DNA of 64,000 bases from Streptomyces cellostaticus (GTDB lineage: Bacteria > Actinomycetota > Actinomycetes > Streptomycetales > Streptomycetaceae), in NCBI RefSeq assembly GCF_023630175.1, contig NZ_JALLIN010000025.1, forward strand, positions 48,553 to 112,552, given 5' to 3'. Under the pieces are notes generated by a model. The model was given only the letters and a program-made list of their open reading frames with translations, was not told where the DNA came from and ran no database searches. The stretch's first letter is position 1; every line of letters starts with the position of its first letter. The translations under genes were made by a program, and so were the position numbers. Of this stretch, positions 43,341 to 51,731 are shown one piece after another.

Positions 43341-43413
43341 CAGGGCCGGAGGGACTTGAACCCCCAACCGCTGGTTTTGGAGACCAGTGCTCTACCAATT
43401 GAGCTACGACCCT
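43341..43413 (-). tRNA. tRNA-Trp (CCA)
   Basis: Minus strand, 73 nt. Acceptor AGGGTCG/CGGCCCT, D arm GCTCAATTGGTAGAGC, anticodon loop CTCCAAA with anticodon CCA, T arm GGGGGTTCAAGTCCCTC, discriminator G. The 3' CCA is not encoded. It is the usual neighbour of secE. Confidence 0.95.
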
Positions 43414-43673
43414 TTGTGTGTCCCCCAACGTACCGCATTCAGCCGGATGCTCGGTGTGCACCTGCGCTGCAGCGGCTGCTGAAGGCCAACGAGGGAAGAG
43501 TGTACGTGGTCCGGGGCCCGGCGTCGAACAGAAAGACCCGGTCCGGGGTCGTCCGGAGGAAGATCGTCCAGGCCGGAGGCGGGATTCGGACCCGTGTTCA
43601 CGCCTCGACCCGATGCTGTTCAGTCTGTGAAACCCGCGTGCCGGGGTCATTTCCGGTCTGAAACGATGGGCGT

Positions 43674-44900
43674 ATGAGCGCTGCAACCCCTCCCACCGAG
43701 CGCCGGGTCTCCGCCCGAGTCGGCGCGATCTCCGAGTCCGCAACCCTCGCCGTCGACGCCAAGGCCAAGGCCCTGAAGGCCGCCGGGCGTCCGGTGATCG
43801 GCTTCGGCGCGGGTGAGCCGGACTTCCCGACGCCGGACTACATCGTCGAAGCGGCCGTCGAGGCCTGCAAGAACCCGAAGTACCACCGCTACACGCCGGC
43901 CGGCGGACTGCCGGAGCTGAAGGCCGCGATCGCCGCCAAGACGCTGCGCGACTCCGGCTGGGAGCCCGACGTCTCGCAGATCCTGGTCACCAACGGCGGC
44001 AAGCAGGCCATCTACGAGGCGTTCGCGGCGATCCTCGACCCGGGCGACGAGGTCATCGTCCCGGCGCCGTACTGGACGACCTACCCGGAGTCGATCCGCC
44101 TGGCCGGCGGTGTCCCGGTCGACGTCGTCGCCGACGAGAGCACCGGCTACCGCGTCACCGTGGAGCAGCTCGAGGCGGCGCGCACGAAGAAGACCAAGGT
44201 CGTCCTCTTCGTCTCCCCGTCCAACCCGACCGGCGCGGTGTACTCCGAGGCCGAGACCGAGGCGATCGGCCGCTGGGCCGCCGAGCACGGCCTGTGGGTG
44301 CTGACCGACGAGATCTACGAGCACCTGGTCTACGGCGACGCGTCCGCCGTGTCGCTGCCGGCCCTGCTGCCCGAGCTGCGCGACAAGTGCGTCGTGGTCA
44401 ACGGTGTCGCCAAGACGTACGCCATGACCGGCTGGCGGGTGGGCTGGGTCATCGGCCCGAAGGACGTGGTCAAGGCCGCGACGAACCTGCAGTCGCACGC
44501 CACCTCGAACGTCTCCAACGTGGCCCAGGCCGCCGCGCTCGCCGCCGTCTCCGGTGACCTGGAGGCCGTGCGGACGATGCGCGAGGCCTTCGACCGCCGC
44601 CGCCGCACGATCGTGCGGATGCTCAACGAGATCGACGGCGTGCTCTGCCCCGAGCCCGAGGGCGCCTTCTACGTCTACCCGTCGGTCAAGGACCTGCTCG
44701 GCAAGGACATCCGCGGCAAGCGCCCGCAGGACACCGTCGAGCTGGCCGCCCTCATCCTGGAGGAGGCCGAGGTCGCGGTCGTTCCGGGCGAGGCCTTCGG
44801 CACGCCCGGCTACCTGCGGCTGTCGTACGCGCTCGGGGACGAGGACCTCGTCGAGGGCGTGAGCCGGATCCAGAAGCTGCTGGCGGAGGCGCGGGACTAG
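43674..44900 (+). CDS. aspC: Aspartate aminotransferase (PLP enzyme, class I)
   Basis: 408 aa. Fold type I aminotransferase of the Ib group, making aspartate and 2-oxoglutarate. The PLP lysine is K247 in NGVAKTYAMTGWRVGW. VLFVSPSNPTGAVYSEAE and TDEIYEHLVYGD hold the other cofactor ligands, and the C-terminal PGYLRLSYALGDEDL has the carboxylate-binding Arg. The ATG has moderate purine-rich bases upstream. The gap 43414-43673 contains a tRNA-like fragment (see findings). Confidence 0.93.
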   Translation: MSAATPPTERRVSARVGAISESATLAVDAKAKALKAAGRPVIGFGAGEPDFPTPDYIVEAAVEACKNPKYHRYTPAGGLPELKAAIAAKTLRDSGWEPDVSQILVTNGGKQAIYEAFAAILDPGDEVIVPAPYWTTYPESIRLAGGVPVDVVADESTGYRVTVEQLEAARTKKTKVVLFVSPSNPTGAVYSEAETEAIGRWAAEHGLWVLTDEIYEHLVYGDASAVSLPALLPELRDKCVVVNGVAKTYAMTGWRVGWVIGPKDVVKAATNLQSHATSNVSNVAQAAALAAVSGDLEAVRTMREAFDRRRRTIVRMLNEIDGVLCPEPEGAFYVYPSVKDLLGKDIRGKRPQDTVELAALILEEAEVAVVPGEAFGTPGYLRLSYALGDEDLVEGVSRIQKLLAEARD

Positions 44901-44924
44901 TCCCGTCCCGATTCACGCGCGTGT

Positions 44925-44955
44925 GCGGGCCGTCTCCCTCCGGGGAGGCGGCCCG
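44925..44955 (+). terminator. Terminator after aspC
   Basis: Stem GCGGGCCG/CGGCCCGC extended by CTCCC/GGGAG, 25 nt after the aspC stop. Confidence 0.65.
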
Positions 44956-45029
44956 CTCCTGTGTGCGGGCAAGAGCACGTAAGGGGAAACGGCTACCCGG
45001 ATGGCGGTGACGTGCGGCAGGATCTGGGA

Positions 45030-46070
45030 ATGGAGCATGTACGTGATCTCTCCGAACTGCCGAAGGCCCATCTGCACCTGCACTTCACCGGCTCGATGCG
45101 GCCGACGACGGTCCTGGAACTGGCCGACAAGTACGGCGTACGCCTGCCCGAGGCCCTGACGGACGCCCTGACCAGCGGGGAGCCGCCGCGGCTGCGGGCG
45201 ACGGACGAGCGGGGCTGGTTCCGCTTCCAGCGGCTGTACGACGCGGCGCGCTCCTGCCTGAGAGAGCCGGAGGACATCCAGCGGCTGGTCCGGGAGGCCG
45301 CGGAGGAGGACGTGCGGGACGGTTCGGGCTGGCTGGAGATCCAGGTGGACCCCACCTCGTACGCGCCCCGGCTGGGCGGTCTGATCCCGGCCCTGGAGAT
45401 CATCCTGGACGCGGTCGAGACGACGTCACGGGAGACCGGGCTCGGCATGCGGGTGCTGGTGGCGGCGAACCGCATGAAGCACCCCCTGGACGCCCGCACG
45501 CTGGCCCGGCTCGCGGTGCGCTACGCGGGCCGGGGCGTGGTCGGTTTCGGGCTGTCGAACGACGAGCGGCGCGGGATGGCCCGGGACTTCGACCGCGCCT
45601 TCCACATCGCGCGCGAGGGCGGTCTGCTGGCGGCCCCGCACGGCGGCGAGCTGACCGGCCCGGCGTCGGTGCGGGACTGCCTGGACGACCTGCAAGCCTC
45701 CCGGATCGGGCACGGCGTGCGCGCGGCCGAGGACCCGCGGCTGCTGCGGCGGCTGGCGGACCGTGGCGTCACCTGCGAGGTGTGCCCGGCCTCGAACGTC
45801 GCGCTCGGTGTCTACGAGAAGCCCGAGGACGTCCCCCTGCGGACTCTGTTCGAGGCGGGCGTCCCGCTGGCCCTGGGCGCCGACGACCCGCTGCTCTTCG
45901 GTTCCCGCCTCGCCGCCCAGTACGGCATCGCCCGTGAGCACCACGGCTTCACGGACGCCGAACTCGCCGAGCTGGCCCGCCAGTCCATCCGCGGTTCGGC
46001 CGCCCCGGACGACGTCAGGGCCCGGCTGCTGTCCGGCGTGGACGGCTGGCTGACCCGCCCGGCCGCCTGA
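45030..46070 (+). CDS. Adenosine deaminase family protein
   Basis: 346 aa. The metal-dependent deaminase motifs are seen: PKAHLHLHFTGS (two His), APHGGELTGP (catalytic Glu), SRIGHGVRAAEDPRL (His) and LALGADDPLLFGSR (Asp). It converts adenosine to inosine or a related purine. The ATG at 45030 opens MEHVRDLSELPKAHLH; the long upstream reading has no family match. Substrate could also be adenine or a modified purine. Confidence 0.85.
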   Translation: MEHVRDLSELPKAHLHLHFTGSMRPTTVLELADKYGVRLPEALTDALTSGEPPRLRATDERGWFRFQRLYDAARSCLREPEDIQRLVREAAEEDVRDGSGWLEIQVDPTSYAPRLGGLIPALEIILDAVETTSRETGLGMRVLVAANRMKHPLDARTLARLAVRYAGRGVVGFGLSNDERRGMARDFDRAFHIAREGGLLAAPHGGELTGPASVRDCLDDLQASRIGHGVRAAEDPRLLRRLADRGVTCEVCPASNVALGVYEKPEDVPLRTLFEAGVPLALGADDPLLFGSRLAAQYGIAREHHGFTDAELAELARQSIRGSAAPDDVRARLLSGVDGWLTRPAA

Positions 46071-46349
46071 GACCGGCGGCGGCGACCGGCCCGCGACCGG
46101 TTCGGCGCCCCGGGCCGGTCGCCGGACCCGCCCCGCCGGCCCCCGGACGCGGCCCGCGGGAGCGGCCGTCCTCAGCCGTGGCGCCCGAGCACCGGCCGTT
46201 CGGCTCGGCCCGCCGTGATCACCGGGGCCCGGGGCCGTAGGGCCCCGGAACGCGCGTCCGGGTGCCGCGGAGGCGGCGGGTCCGGAGGGCGCGGCGCTCC
46301 CGCGGTCCCGCCCGGGCCGGAGAACCCGCACGGCGTCCGTCTCATGCCG

Positions 46350-47405
46350 TCACAGGCTCACACCGACGGTCACGGGTTCGTTGACCAGGACGACCCCGAA
46401 GGCCTCGCGGACACCGGCGACGACCTCGCGGGCCAGGGCCAGCAGGTCCTCGGTGGTGGCGCCGCCCCGGTTGGTGAGGGCGAGCGTGTGCTTGGTGGAG
46501 ATGCGGGCCGGACCGGTGCCGTAGCCCTTGGTGAAGCCGGCCTTGTCGATCAGCCAGGCCGCCGAGGTCTTCGTGCGGCCCTCACCCGCCGGGTACGCGG
46601 GCGGCTCGGCGCCCTCGCCCAGCCGTTCGCGCACACGCGCGCGGAAGACGGCGAACTGCTCCTCGCCGAGGATCGGGTTGGTGAAGAAGGACCCGGCGGA
46701 CCAGGTGTCGTGGTCCTCGGGGTCCAGCACCATGCCCTTCCCGGCACGCAGCTTCAGCACGGTCTCGCGGGCGGCGCCGAGCGGCACCCGGTCGCCCGGC
46801 TCGACACCGAGCGCGCGGGCCGCCTCGGCGTACCTGACGGGCGCCGACAGCCCGCCCGCGTCCTCCAGCCCGAAGCGGACCCTCAGCACGACGTAGCGCT
46901 CGGGGTCGGCCTTGAAGCGGCTGTGCCGGTAGGAGAAGGCGCACTCCTCGTTCGTCAGCGTGACCGTCTCACCGGCGCGGCGGTCGTAGGCGATCACCTC
47001 GGTGACCGTCGAGGAGACCTCCTGGCCGTAGGCGCCGACGTTCTGGATCGGGGTGGCGCCCGCGGAGCCCGGGATCCCGGCCAGGCACTCGATCCCGGCG
47101 AGCCCGGCCTCCGCACTGCGGGCGACGGCGTCCGTCCAGACCTCGCCGGCCGCCAGCTCCATCGTGGTGCCGCGCAGTTCGACACCGCGTGTGGCGATGC
47201 GCAGGGCGGTGCCGTCGAAACCCTTGTCCCCGATGACCAGGTTCGACCCACCGCCGATGATCAGCAGCGGCGTCCGGGTGTCGTCGGCCCGGCGGACGGC
47301 GTCGACCACCTCCGCGTCGGTGGTGGCGGTGACCAGCCGGGCCGCGGGGCCGCCGAGCCGGAACGTGGTCAGCGGGGCGAGGGGGGCGTCGTGGAGTTCC
47401 TGCAC
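46350..47405 (-). CDS. murB: UDP-N-acetylenolpyruvoylglucosamine reductase MurB
   Basis: 351 aa. Second step of peptidoglycan precursor synthesis in the cytoplasm. The FAD domain has IIGGGSNLVIGDKGFDGT and GIPGSAGATPIQNVGAYGQE. The substrate domain carries FSYRHSRFKAD and the catalytic Ser in WSAGSFFTNPI. The GTG at 47405 begins VQELHDAPLAPLTTFRLGGP. Read-through further upstream has no family similarity. Confidence 0.94.
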   Translation of the reverse strand: MQELHDAPLAPLTTFRLGGPAARLVTATTDAEVVDAVRRADDTRTPLLIIGGGSNLVIGDKGFDGTALRIATRGVELRGTTMELAAGEVWTDAVARSAEAGLAGIECLAGIPGSAGATPIQNVGAYGQEVSSTVTEVIAYDRRAGETVTLTNEECAFSYRHSRFKADPERYVVLRVRFGLEDAGGLSAPVRYAEAARALGVEPGDRVPLGAARETVLKLRAGKGMVLDPEDHDTWSAGSFFTNPILGEEQFAVFRARVRERLGEGAEPPAYPAGEGRTKTSAAWLIDKAGFTKGYGTGPARISTKHTLALTNRGGATTEDLLALAREVVAGVREAFGVVLVNEPVTVGVSL

Positions 47406-47462
47406 GGGCCCAAGACTACGAGACGGCTCCGGCGGCCCGGTGGCGCCGTCGTTCCCTGCGAG

Positions 47463-47556
<94 letters not shown>

Positions 47557-47715
47557 TCGCTCCCGGCCCGGTCCCCCGCGCCGTTCACGACCACCACGGT
47601 GCCAGGACCCGCTGACCGCGCCCTGACACCCCACTGACACACCGGACCGCCCGGAGCGAGGCACGCGCGCGTGCGTCCCGAGGGACCCACGCGCGCGTCC
47701 GCACGCCGTTGGTCG

Positions 47716-49158
47716 TCAGACGGGCAGTGCCTCGGCCGCCGGTGCGGGCTCCTGCCCCGCGGCCGGTTCGGTGCCCGGTGTCCGCCGTCGGGCCGGGATG
47801 AGCAGGGCGGCCAGGCCGGCGAGCGCCACCACCGCCGAGCCGGTGACGAGGGCAGGCCGCAGACCGTCCACGAAGTTCTGGGCACTGGCGTAGCCGCCCT
47901 GGGCGGCGAAGATCGACGACATGACGGCGATGCCGAGCGCGCCGCCCACCTCGCGCAGTGCGTTGTTGGCGCCGGAGGCGATGCCCTGCTCCTGCGGGCG
48001 GACGCTGGACATCACCAGGTTGGCGGCCGGAGCGAAGTAGAGGGCCATGCCGATGCCGCTGATCACCAGACCGGGGAGCTGGGCCGCGTAGGAGAGGTCG
48101 GCGGAGACCACGGAGGCCAGGTAGCCGAGGCCCACCGCCTGCAGGAAGAGGCCGGTGGCGACGACCGGCCGGCCGCCGACGCGGTCGGAGAGGATGCCCG
48201 CCACGGGCGCCACGAGCATCGGCATGCCGGTCCACGGCAGCATCCGCAGCCCCGCCTCGGTGGGCGAGTAGCCGAGCACACCCTGCATGTACTGGCTGAG
48301 CAGGAAGATCGAGCCGAACATGCCGACGAACATCAGCAGGCTGGCCGCGTTGATCCCGGAGAAGGCGCGGGAACGGAACAGTCGCATCGGCAGCATCGGA
48401 TCGGCGGCCCGGGTGCTGTAGAGGATGAAGCCGGCCAGCAGCGCGCCCCCGGCGAACAGGGCGGTCAGCACCAGGGAGGCGGTCCAGCCGTCGGCGGGTC
48501 CCCGCACCAGGCCGTACACGATTCCGAACAGGCCGCCACTGGCGAGCAGGGTGCCGGGCAGGTCGAGCCGGGCGCCGGTGCCGTAGGACTCGGCGAGGCG
48601 CAGGCGGGCGAGCGGCAGCAGCGCCACGCCGAGCGGGACGTTCAGCCAGAAGATCCAGTGCCAGGAGATGTGTTCGGTGAGGCTGCCCCCGATGAGCGGC
48701 CCGGAGGCGACCGCGAGGCCGTTGACGGCGCCCCAGATGCCGTAGGCCATGCCGCGCTTCGCGGCGGGCACGGCGGCGGTGAGCAGGGTGAGGGTGAGCG
48801 GCATCAGCACGGCGGCGCCGACGCCCTGGACGGCCCGGGCGGCGATGAGGGAGCCGATGCCGGGAGCCATGGCCGCGGCGGCGGAGGCGCCGGTGAAGAC
48901 GGTGAGTCCGGCGAGGAAGAGCCGGCGGCGCCCGAAGCGGTCGCCGAGCGCGGCGCCGGTCATCAGCAGGACGGCGAAGGTGAGCGTGTAGGCGCTGACC
49001 GTCCATTCCAGGTCGTCGAGCGCGCCTCCGAGGTCCGCGCGGATGGAGGGCAGCGCGGTGGTGACGACGAGGTTGTCGAGGGCCGCCATGAACCCGGCGA
49101 CACTGGTGATGACGAGGGCCCATAGGGCGCCCCCGCGACGTGCGGTCTGCTGTGCCAT
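47716..49158 (-). CDS. MFS drug efflux transporter, DHA2 type
   Basis: 480 aa, about 14 predicted membrane segments. Motif A GAALGDRFGRRRLFLAG lies after helix 2, DHA2 motif WHWIFWLNVPLGVALLPLAR follows, and there is a conserved N-terminal ALDNLVVTTALPSIRADL. These point to the EmrB/QacA family of proton-driven exporters; substrates cannot be read. The tail ending APAAEALPV is Ala/Pro-rich. It follows a TetR gene in the same direction, with an operator in between. Confidence 0.88.
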   Translation of the reverse strand: MAQQTARRGGALWALVITSVAGFMAALDNLVVTTALPSIRADLGGALDDLEWTVSAYTLTFAVLLMTGAALGDRFGRRRLFLAGLTVFTGASAAAAMAPGIGSLIAARAVQGVGAAVLMPLTLTLLTAAVPAAKRGMAYGIWGAVNGLAVASGPLIGGSLTEHISWHWIFWLNVPLGVALLPLARLRLAESYGTGARLDLPGTLLASGGLFGIVYGLVRGPADGWTASLVLTALFAGGALLAGFILYSTRAADPMLPMRLFRSRAFSGINAASLLMFVGMFGSIFLLSQYMQGVLGYSPTEAGLRMLPWTGMPMLVAPVAGILSDRVGGRPVVATGLFLQAVGLGYLASVVSADLSYAAQLPGLVISGIGMALYFAPAANLVMSSVRPQEQGIASGANNALREVGGALGIAVMSSIFAAQGGYASAQNFVDGLRPALVTGSAVVALAGLAALLIPARRRTPGTEPAAGQEPAPAAEALPV

Positions 49159-49187
49159 CTCTCCCCCAGAGGGTGTTCCCGCATTGA

Positions 49188-49205
49188 TTAGTAATCACTG
49201 ACTAA
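49188..49205. promoter_or_regulatory. TetR operator upstream of the MFS gene
   Basis: Inverted repeat TTAGT-N8-ACTAA, 30 nt before the MFS start codon. It has the same half-sites and spacer as the site at 49842-49867. Confidence 0.6.
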
Positions 49206-49266
49206 CTTTTGCGGCCAGAGAAGAGGCGGGACTCCGCCTCCCGTGCGAACCCTGGCCGGCACGGCA

Positions 49267-49836
49267 CTAGTGCCGGAGCCGCCCGGCGATCCGGGACGAC
49301 GGGTACATCGCCTGCCAGACCCGGTGCTCGGGCGGGAACCCCATGGCGGCGAGGGTGTTGATGAGCATCCCGTACGCCATGAAGGTCGTGGTCTCGCCGT
49401 CGTCCGCGCCGAGCGGCAGATGCACGGTGTCCCAGAGCCGCATCCAGGCGGCCCGTACGGCCTCCCCGAATCCGTGCTCCCCCTCCGCCTCCGCCGCGGC
49501 CACGGTGATGTACGTCTGCATCTGCATCTGGAGCTTCTCGGGCTGCTCCGTGATCAGGCGCACATAGGCGTCGGCCATGGCGTGCAGGGCCTCCTCGCCC
49601 TCCAGTCCCTCGGCCGCCTCCGCGAAGACCCGGCAGATGTCCTCCACGCACCGCAGCGAGGCGGCGACGAAGATCGCCTTCTTGCCCTCGAAGAGCCGGA
49701 AGAGGTACGGCTGCGAGACACCCACCCGCCTGGCGATCACCTCGGTGGAGGTGCCGTAGTACCCCGTCCGCGCGAACTCGGAGATCGCCGCGCGAATGAC
49801 GCTCTCGCGCCGCTCCTCCGCACTCATCCTGGGCAT
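49267..49836 (-). CDS. TetR family repressor
   Basis: 189 aa. The DNA-binding helix-turn-helix lies at about residues 24-52 (FARTGYYGTSTEVIARRVGV, SQPYLFRLFEGKKAI). The C-terminal ligand domain is helical and variable, with no specific match. It likely represses itself and the MFS exporter, since identical half-sites flank both genes. Confidence 0.9.
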   Translation of the reverse strand: MPRMSAEERRESVIRAAISEFARTGYYGTSTEVIARRVGVSQPYLFRLFEGKKAIFVAASLRCVEDICRVFAEAAEGLEGEEALHAMADAYVRLITEQPEKLQMQMQTYITVAAAEAEGEHGFGEAVRAAWMRLWDTVHLPLGADDGETTTFMAYGMLINTLAAMGFPPEHRVWQAMYPSSRIAGRLRH

Positions 49837-49841
49837 GCAAT

Positions 49842-49867
49842 GAAGTTAGTGCTCAATAACTAACTTC
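49842..49867. promoter_or_regulatory. TetR operator upstream of the TetR gene
   Basis: Perfect inverted repeat GAAGTTAGT-N8-ACTAACTTC, ending 6 nt from the TetR start codon. The core matches the operator before the MFS gene. Confidence 0.7.
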
Positions 49868-49888
49868 GTCAACCCCGGATCCGGACCC

Positions 49889-49938
49889 GGTTTCGGGTGA
49901 GGGGCGCCCACCACGGTGGACGCCCCTCACCCGAAACC
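49889..49938 (-). terminator. Terminator after the hadB-like gene
   Basis: 18-bp perfect stem GGTTTCGGGTGAGGGGCG/CGCCCCTCACCCGAAACC just beyond the stop, with an internal smaller stem. It also lies upstream of the TetR operator. Confidence 0.85.
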
Positions 49939-49948
49939 GCCGGAGCCC

Positions 49949-50377
49949 TCAGGCCAGCCGCACGACCGCCCGGGACATGCCCAGCACCTTCTGGCCACCG
50001 CTCGTCGCCGTCAGGTCGACTCGCACCGTCCCGTCGTCGAGCTTGGCCGCGACCTTGGCGCCGACCTCGATCACCGCGCCCTCGTCGCCGTCCGGCACGA
50101 CCACCGGCTTGGTGAAGCGGACGCCGTACTCCACGACCGCACCCGGGTCACCGGTCCAGTCGGTCACCACGCGGATGGCCTCGGCCATGGTGAACATGCC
50201 GTGCGCGATGACGTCCGGCAGGCCCACCTCCTTGGCGAACCTCTCGTTCCAGTGGATCGGGTTGAAGTCCCCGGAGGCGCCCGCGTACCGCACCAGCGTG
50301 GCGCGGGTCACGGGGAAGGTCTGGGCCGGCAGTTCGGTGCCGACCTCGACGTCGTCGTACGCGATCTTCGCCGTCAT
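49949..50377 (-). CDS. MaoC-type dehydratase, HadB-like
   Basis: 142 aa hot-dog fold. The hydratase motif is seen in YAGASGDFNPIHWNERFAKE with catalytic Asp and His, and LPDVIAHGMFTMAEAIRV. It probably dehydrates (3R)-hydroxyacyl thioesters. The ATG at 50377 has GAGG 6 nt upstream. It follows the hadA-like gene by 8 nt, and the two likely form a heterodimer as in mycobacterial HadAB. Confidence 0.85.
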   Translation of the reverse strand: MTAKIAYDDVEVGTELPAQTFPVTRATLVRYAGASGDFNPIHWNERFAKEVGLPDVIAHGMFTMAEAIRVVTDWTGDPGAVVEYGVRFTKPVVVPDGDEGAVIEVGAKVAAKLDDGTVRVDLTATSGGQKVLGMSRAVVRLA

Positions 50378-50385
50378 CGGTTGCC

Positions 50386-50838
50386 TCACGCCTCCTCGGC
50401 CGCACGGGCCACGAGCTTGGTCCAGGCGGTCACCACGTGCTCGCCGGCCTCGTCGTGCACCTCGCCGCGGATGTCCAGGATGTCGTTGCCCGCGAGCGAC
50501 TTGATGCCCTCGATGGTGGACGTCACCGTGAGCCGGTCACCGGCCCGCACCGGGCGGACGTAGGCGAACTTCTGGTCGCCGTGCACCACGCGGCTGTAGT
50601 CGAGCCCGAGCTGCGGATCCTCGATGACCTGTCCGGCGGCCCGGAAGGTGATGGAGAACACGAAGGTCGGCGGGGCGATCACGTCCGGGTGACCGAACGC
50701 CTTGGCGGCCTCCGGGTCCGTGTACGCCGGGTTGGTCTCCCCGACCGCCTCGGCGAACTCGCGGATCTTCTCCCGGCCCACCTCGTAGGGCGGGGTGGGC
50801 GGGTAGGTCCGCCCCACGAAGGACTGGTCGAGCGCCAT
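50386..50838 (-). CDS. MaoC N-terminal-type dehydratase, HadA-like (UPF0336)
   Basis: 150 aa. Starts MALDQSFVGRTYPPTPPYEV with AGGAGG about 10 nt upstream. The motif EAVGETNPAYTDPEAAKAFG and APPTFVFSITFRAAGQV belong to the FAS1-like dehydratase N-terminal family, which stabilises HadB but lacks its full catalytic motif. It is paired with the HadB-like gene and follows rpmG, an order also known in mycobacteria (rpmG-hadA-hadB). Confidence 0.85.
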   Translation of the reverse strand: MALDQSFVGRTYPPTPPYEVGREKIREFAEAVGETNPAYTDPEAAKAFGHPDVIAPPTFVFSITFRAAGQVIEDPQLGLDYSRVVHGDQKFAYVRPVRAGDRLTVTSTIEGIKSLAGNDILDIRGEVHDEAGEHVVTAWTKLVARAAEEA

Positions 50839-50895
50839 TGGCCCGGCACCTCCTGGTCTCAAGCAGCGTGTCTGGTCTCAGCAGCCGGTGAAACG

Positions 50896-50935
50896 ACGTG
50901 AGGCCGCCCCCCAGCTTGCGGGGGCGGCCTCACGT
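50896..50935 (-). terminator. Terminator between rpmG and the hadA-like gene
   Basis: 16-bp perfect stem ACGTGAGGCCGCCCCC/GGGGGCGGCCTCACGT with a short loop, 12 nt beyond the rpmG stop. It makes rpmG and hadAB separately expressed. Confidence 0.85.
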
Positions 50936-50946
50936 GCGAGCCTGTT

Positions 50947-51111
50947 TTATCGCGTTTCGCGGTGCGCGGTGTGCGCGTTGCAACGCGGGCAGTGCTTCTT
51001 CATCTCGAGACGATCCGGGTTGTTGCGCCGGTTCTTCTTCGTGATGTAGTTCCGCTCCTTGCACTCCACGCAGGCCAGCGTGATCTTCGGGCGGACGTCG
51101 GTGGCAGCCAC
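50947..51111 (-). CDS. rpmG: Large subunit ribosomal protein L33, zinc type
   Basis: 54 aa, GTG start with AGGAG 7 nt upstream. The sequence VAATDVRPKITLACVECKER is followed by the zinc ligands CVEC...CPRC, so it is the zinc-containing form. It lies beside tRNA-Met and tRNA-Thr genes and the hadAB pair, the standard actinobacterial arrangement. Confidence 0.92.
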   Translation of the reverse strand: MAATDVRPKITLACVECKERNYITKKNRRNNPDRLEMKKHCPRCNAHTAHRETR

Positions 51112-51202
51112 GTGAGTGCTCCTATAGACGAACGGATGGACTAATTCAACGCAAGCAAGAGTAGCCGATCGAAGGACCGACCCCGCAATCGGCTACTGTC
51201 AG

Positions 51203-51275
51203 TAGCGGTGACCGGACTTGAACCGGTGACACAGCGATTATGAGCCGCTTGCTCTACCGACTGAGCTACACCGCT
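51203..51275 (-). tRNA. tRNA-Met (CAT)
   Basis: Minus strand, 73 nt. Acceptor AGCGGTG/CACCGCT, anticodon loop CTCATAA with CAT, T arm CCGGTTCAAGTCCGG, discriminator A. Elongator type (first pair A-U matched). Confidence 0.95.
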
Positions 51276-51321
51276 GTGATGCGATCGGAACCCGCCTTTC
51301 GACGGGTGCCTCTCGCACCAG

Positions 51322-51394
51322 AGCCCCAAAACGGAATCGAACCGTTGACCTTCTCCTTACCATGGAGACGCTCTGCCGACTGAGCTATTGGGGC
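51322..51394 (-). tRNA. tRNA-Thr (GGT)
   Basis: Minus strand, 73 nt. Acceptor GCCCCAA/TTGGGGC, anticodon stem TCTCC-ATGGTAA-GGAGA with GGT, T arm ACGGTTCGATTCCGT, discriminator T. It is 46 nt upstream of tRNA-Met and is probably co-transcribed. Confidence 0.94.
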
Positions 51395-51731
51395 GAGCGA
51401 TGAAGACATTACACGGTCCGCCGCCGTTCACCCAAATCCGTATCCGGGGGCCCGCCACGCTCCTCTTCCCGGGCGGTTCCGGCCCCTTCGGACCGCCTGC
51501 GGAGCCCTTCCGGGCGCCGGCGCACGGGCGCGTGCAGACGGCCTCTCGGAGCGGGTGACGGACGTCCTGCCAGGGGCGGGCCACGCCGGTACGACTATTG
51601 CGCTCCTCCGCGTCCCGCAGCGTTCGCCACCCTAGGCTCGACCCACTCTGCGTGATCTTGGGGTCGGCCCACGTCCCGGACCCCGCTCACGCGGCCCCGC
51701 CCCGAACCCCCGGCCCGAACCCTGGAGTCCG
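51395..51731. other. Gap upstream of tRNA-Thr and the amidohydrolase
   Basis: 337 nt between divergent transcription units. It must hold the tRNA promoter (minus) and the amidohydrolase promoter (plus), but I see no hexamer pair or palindrome strong enough to name. Confidence 0.4.
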
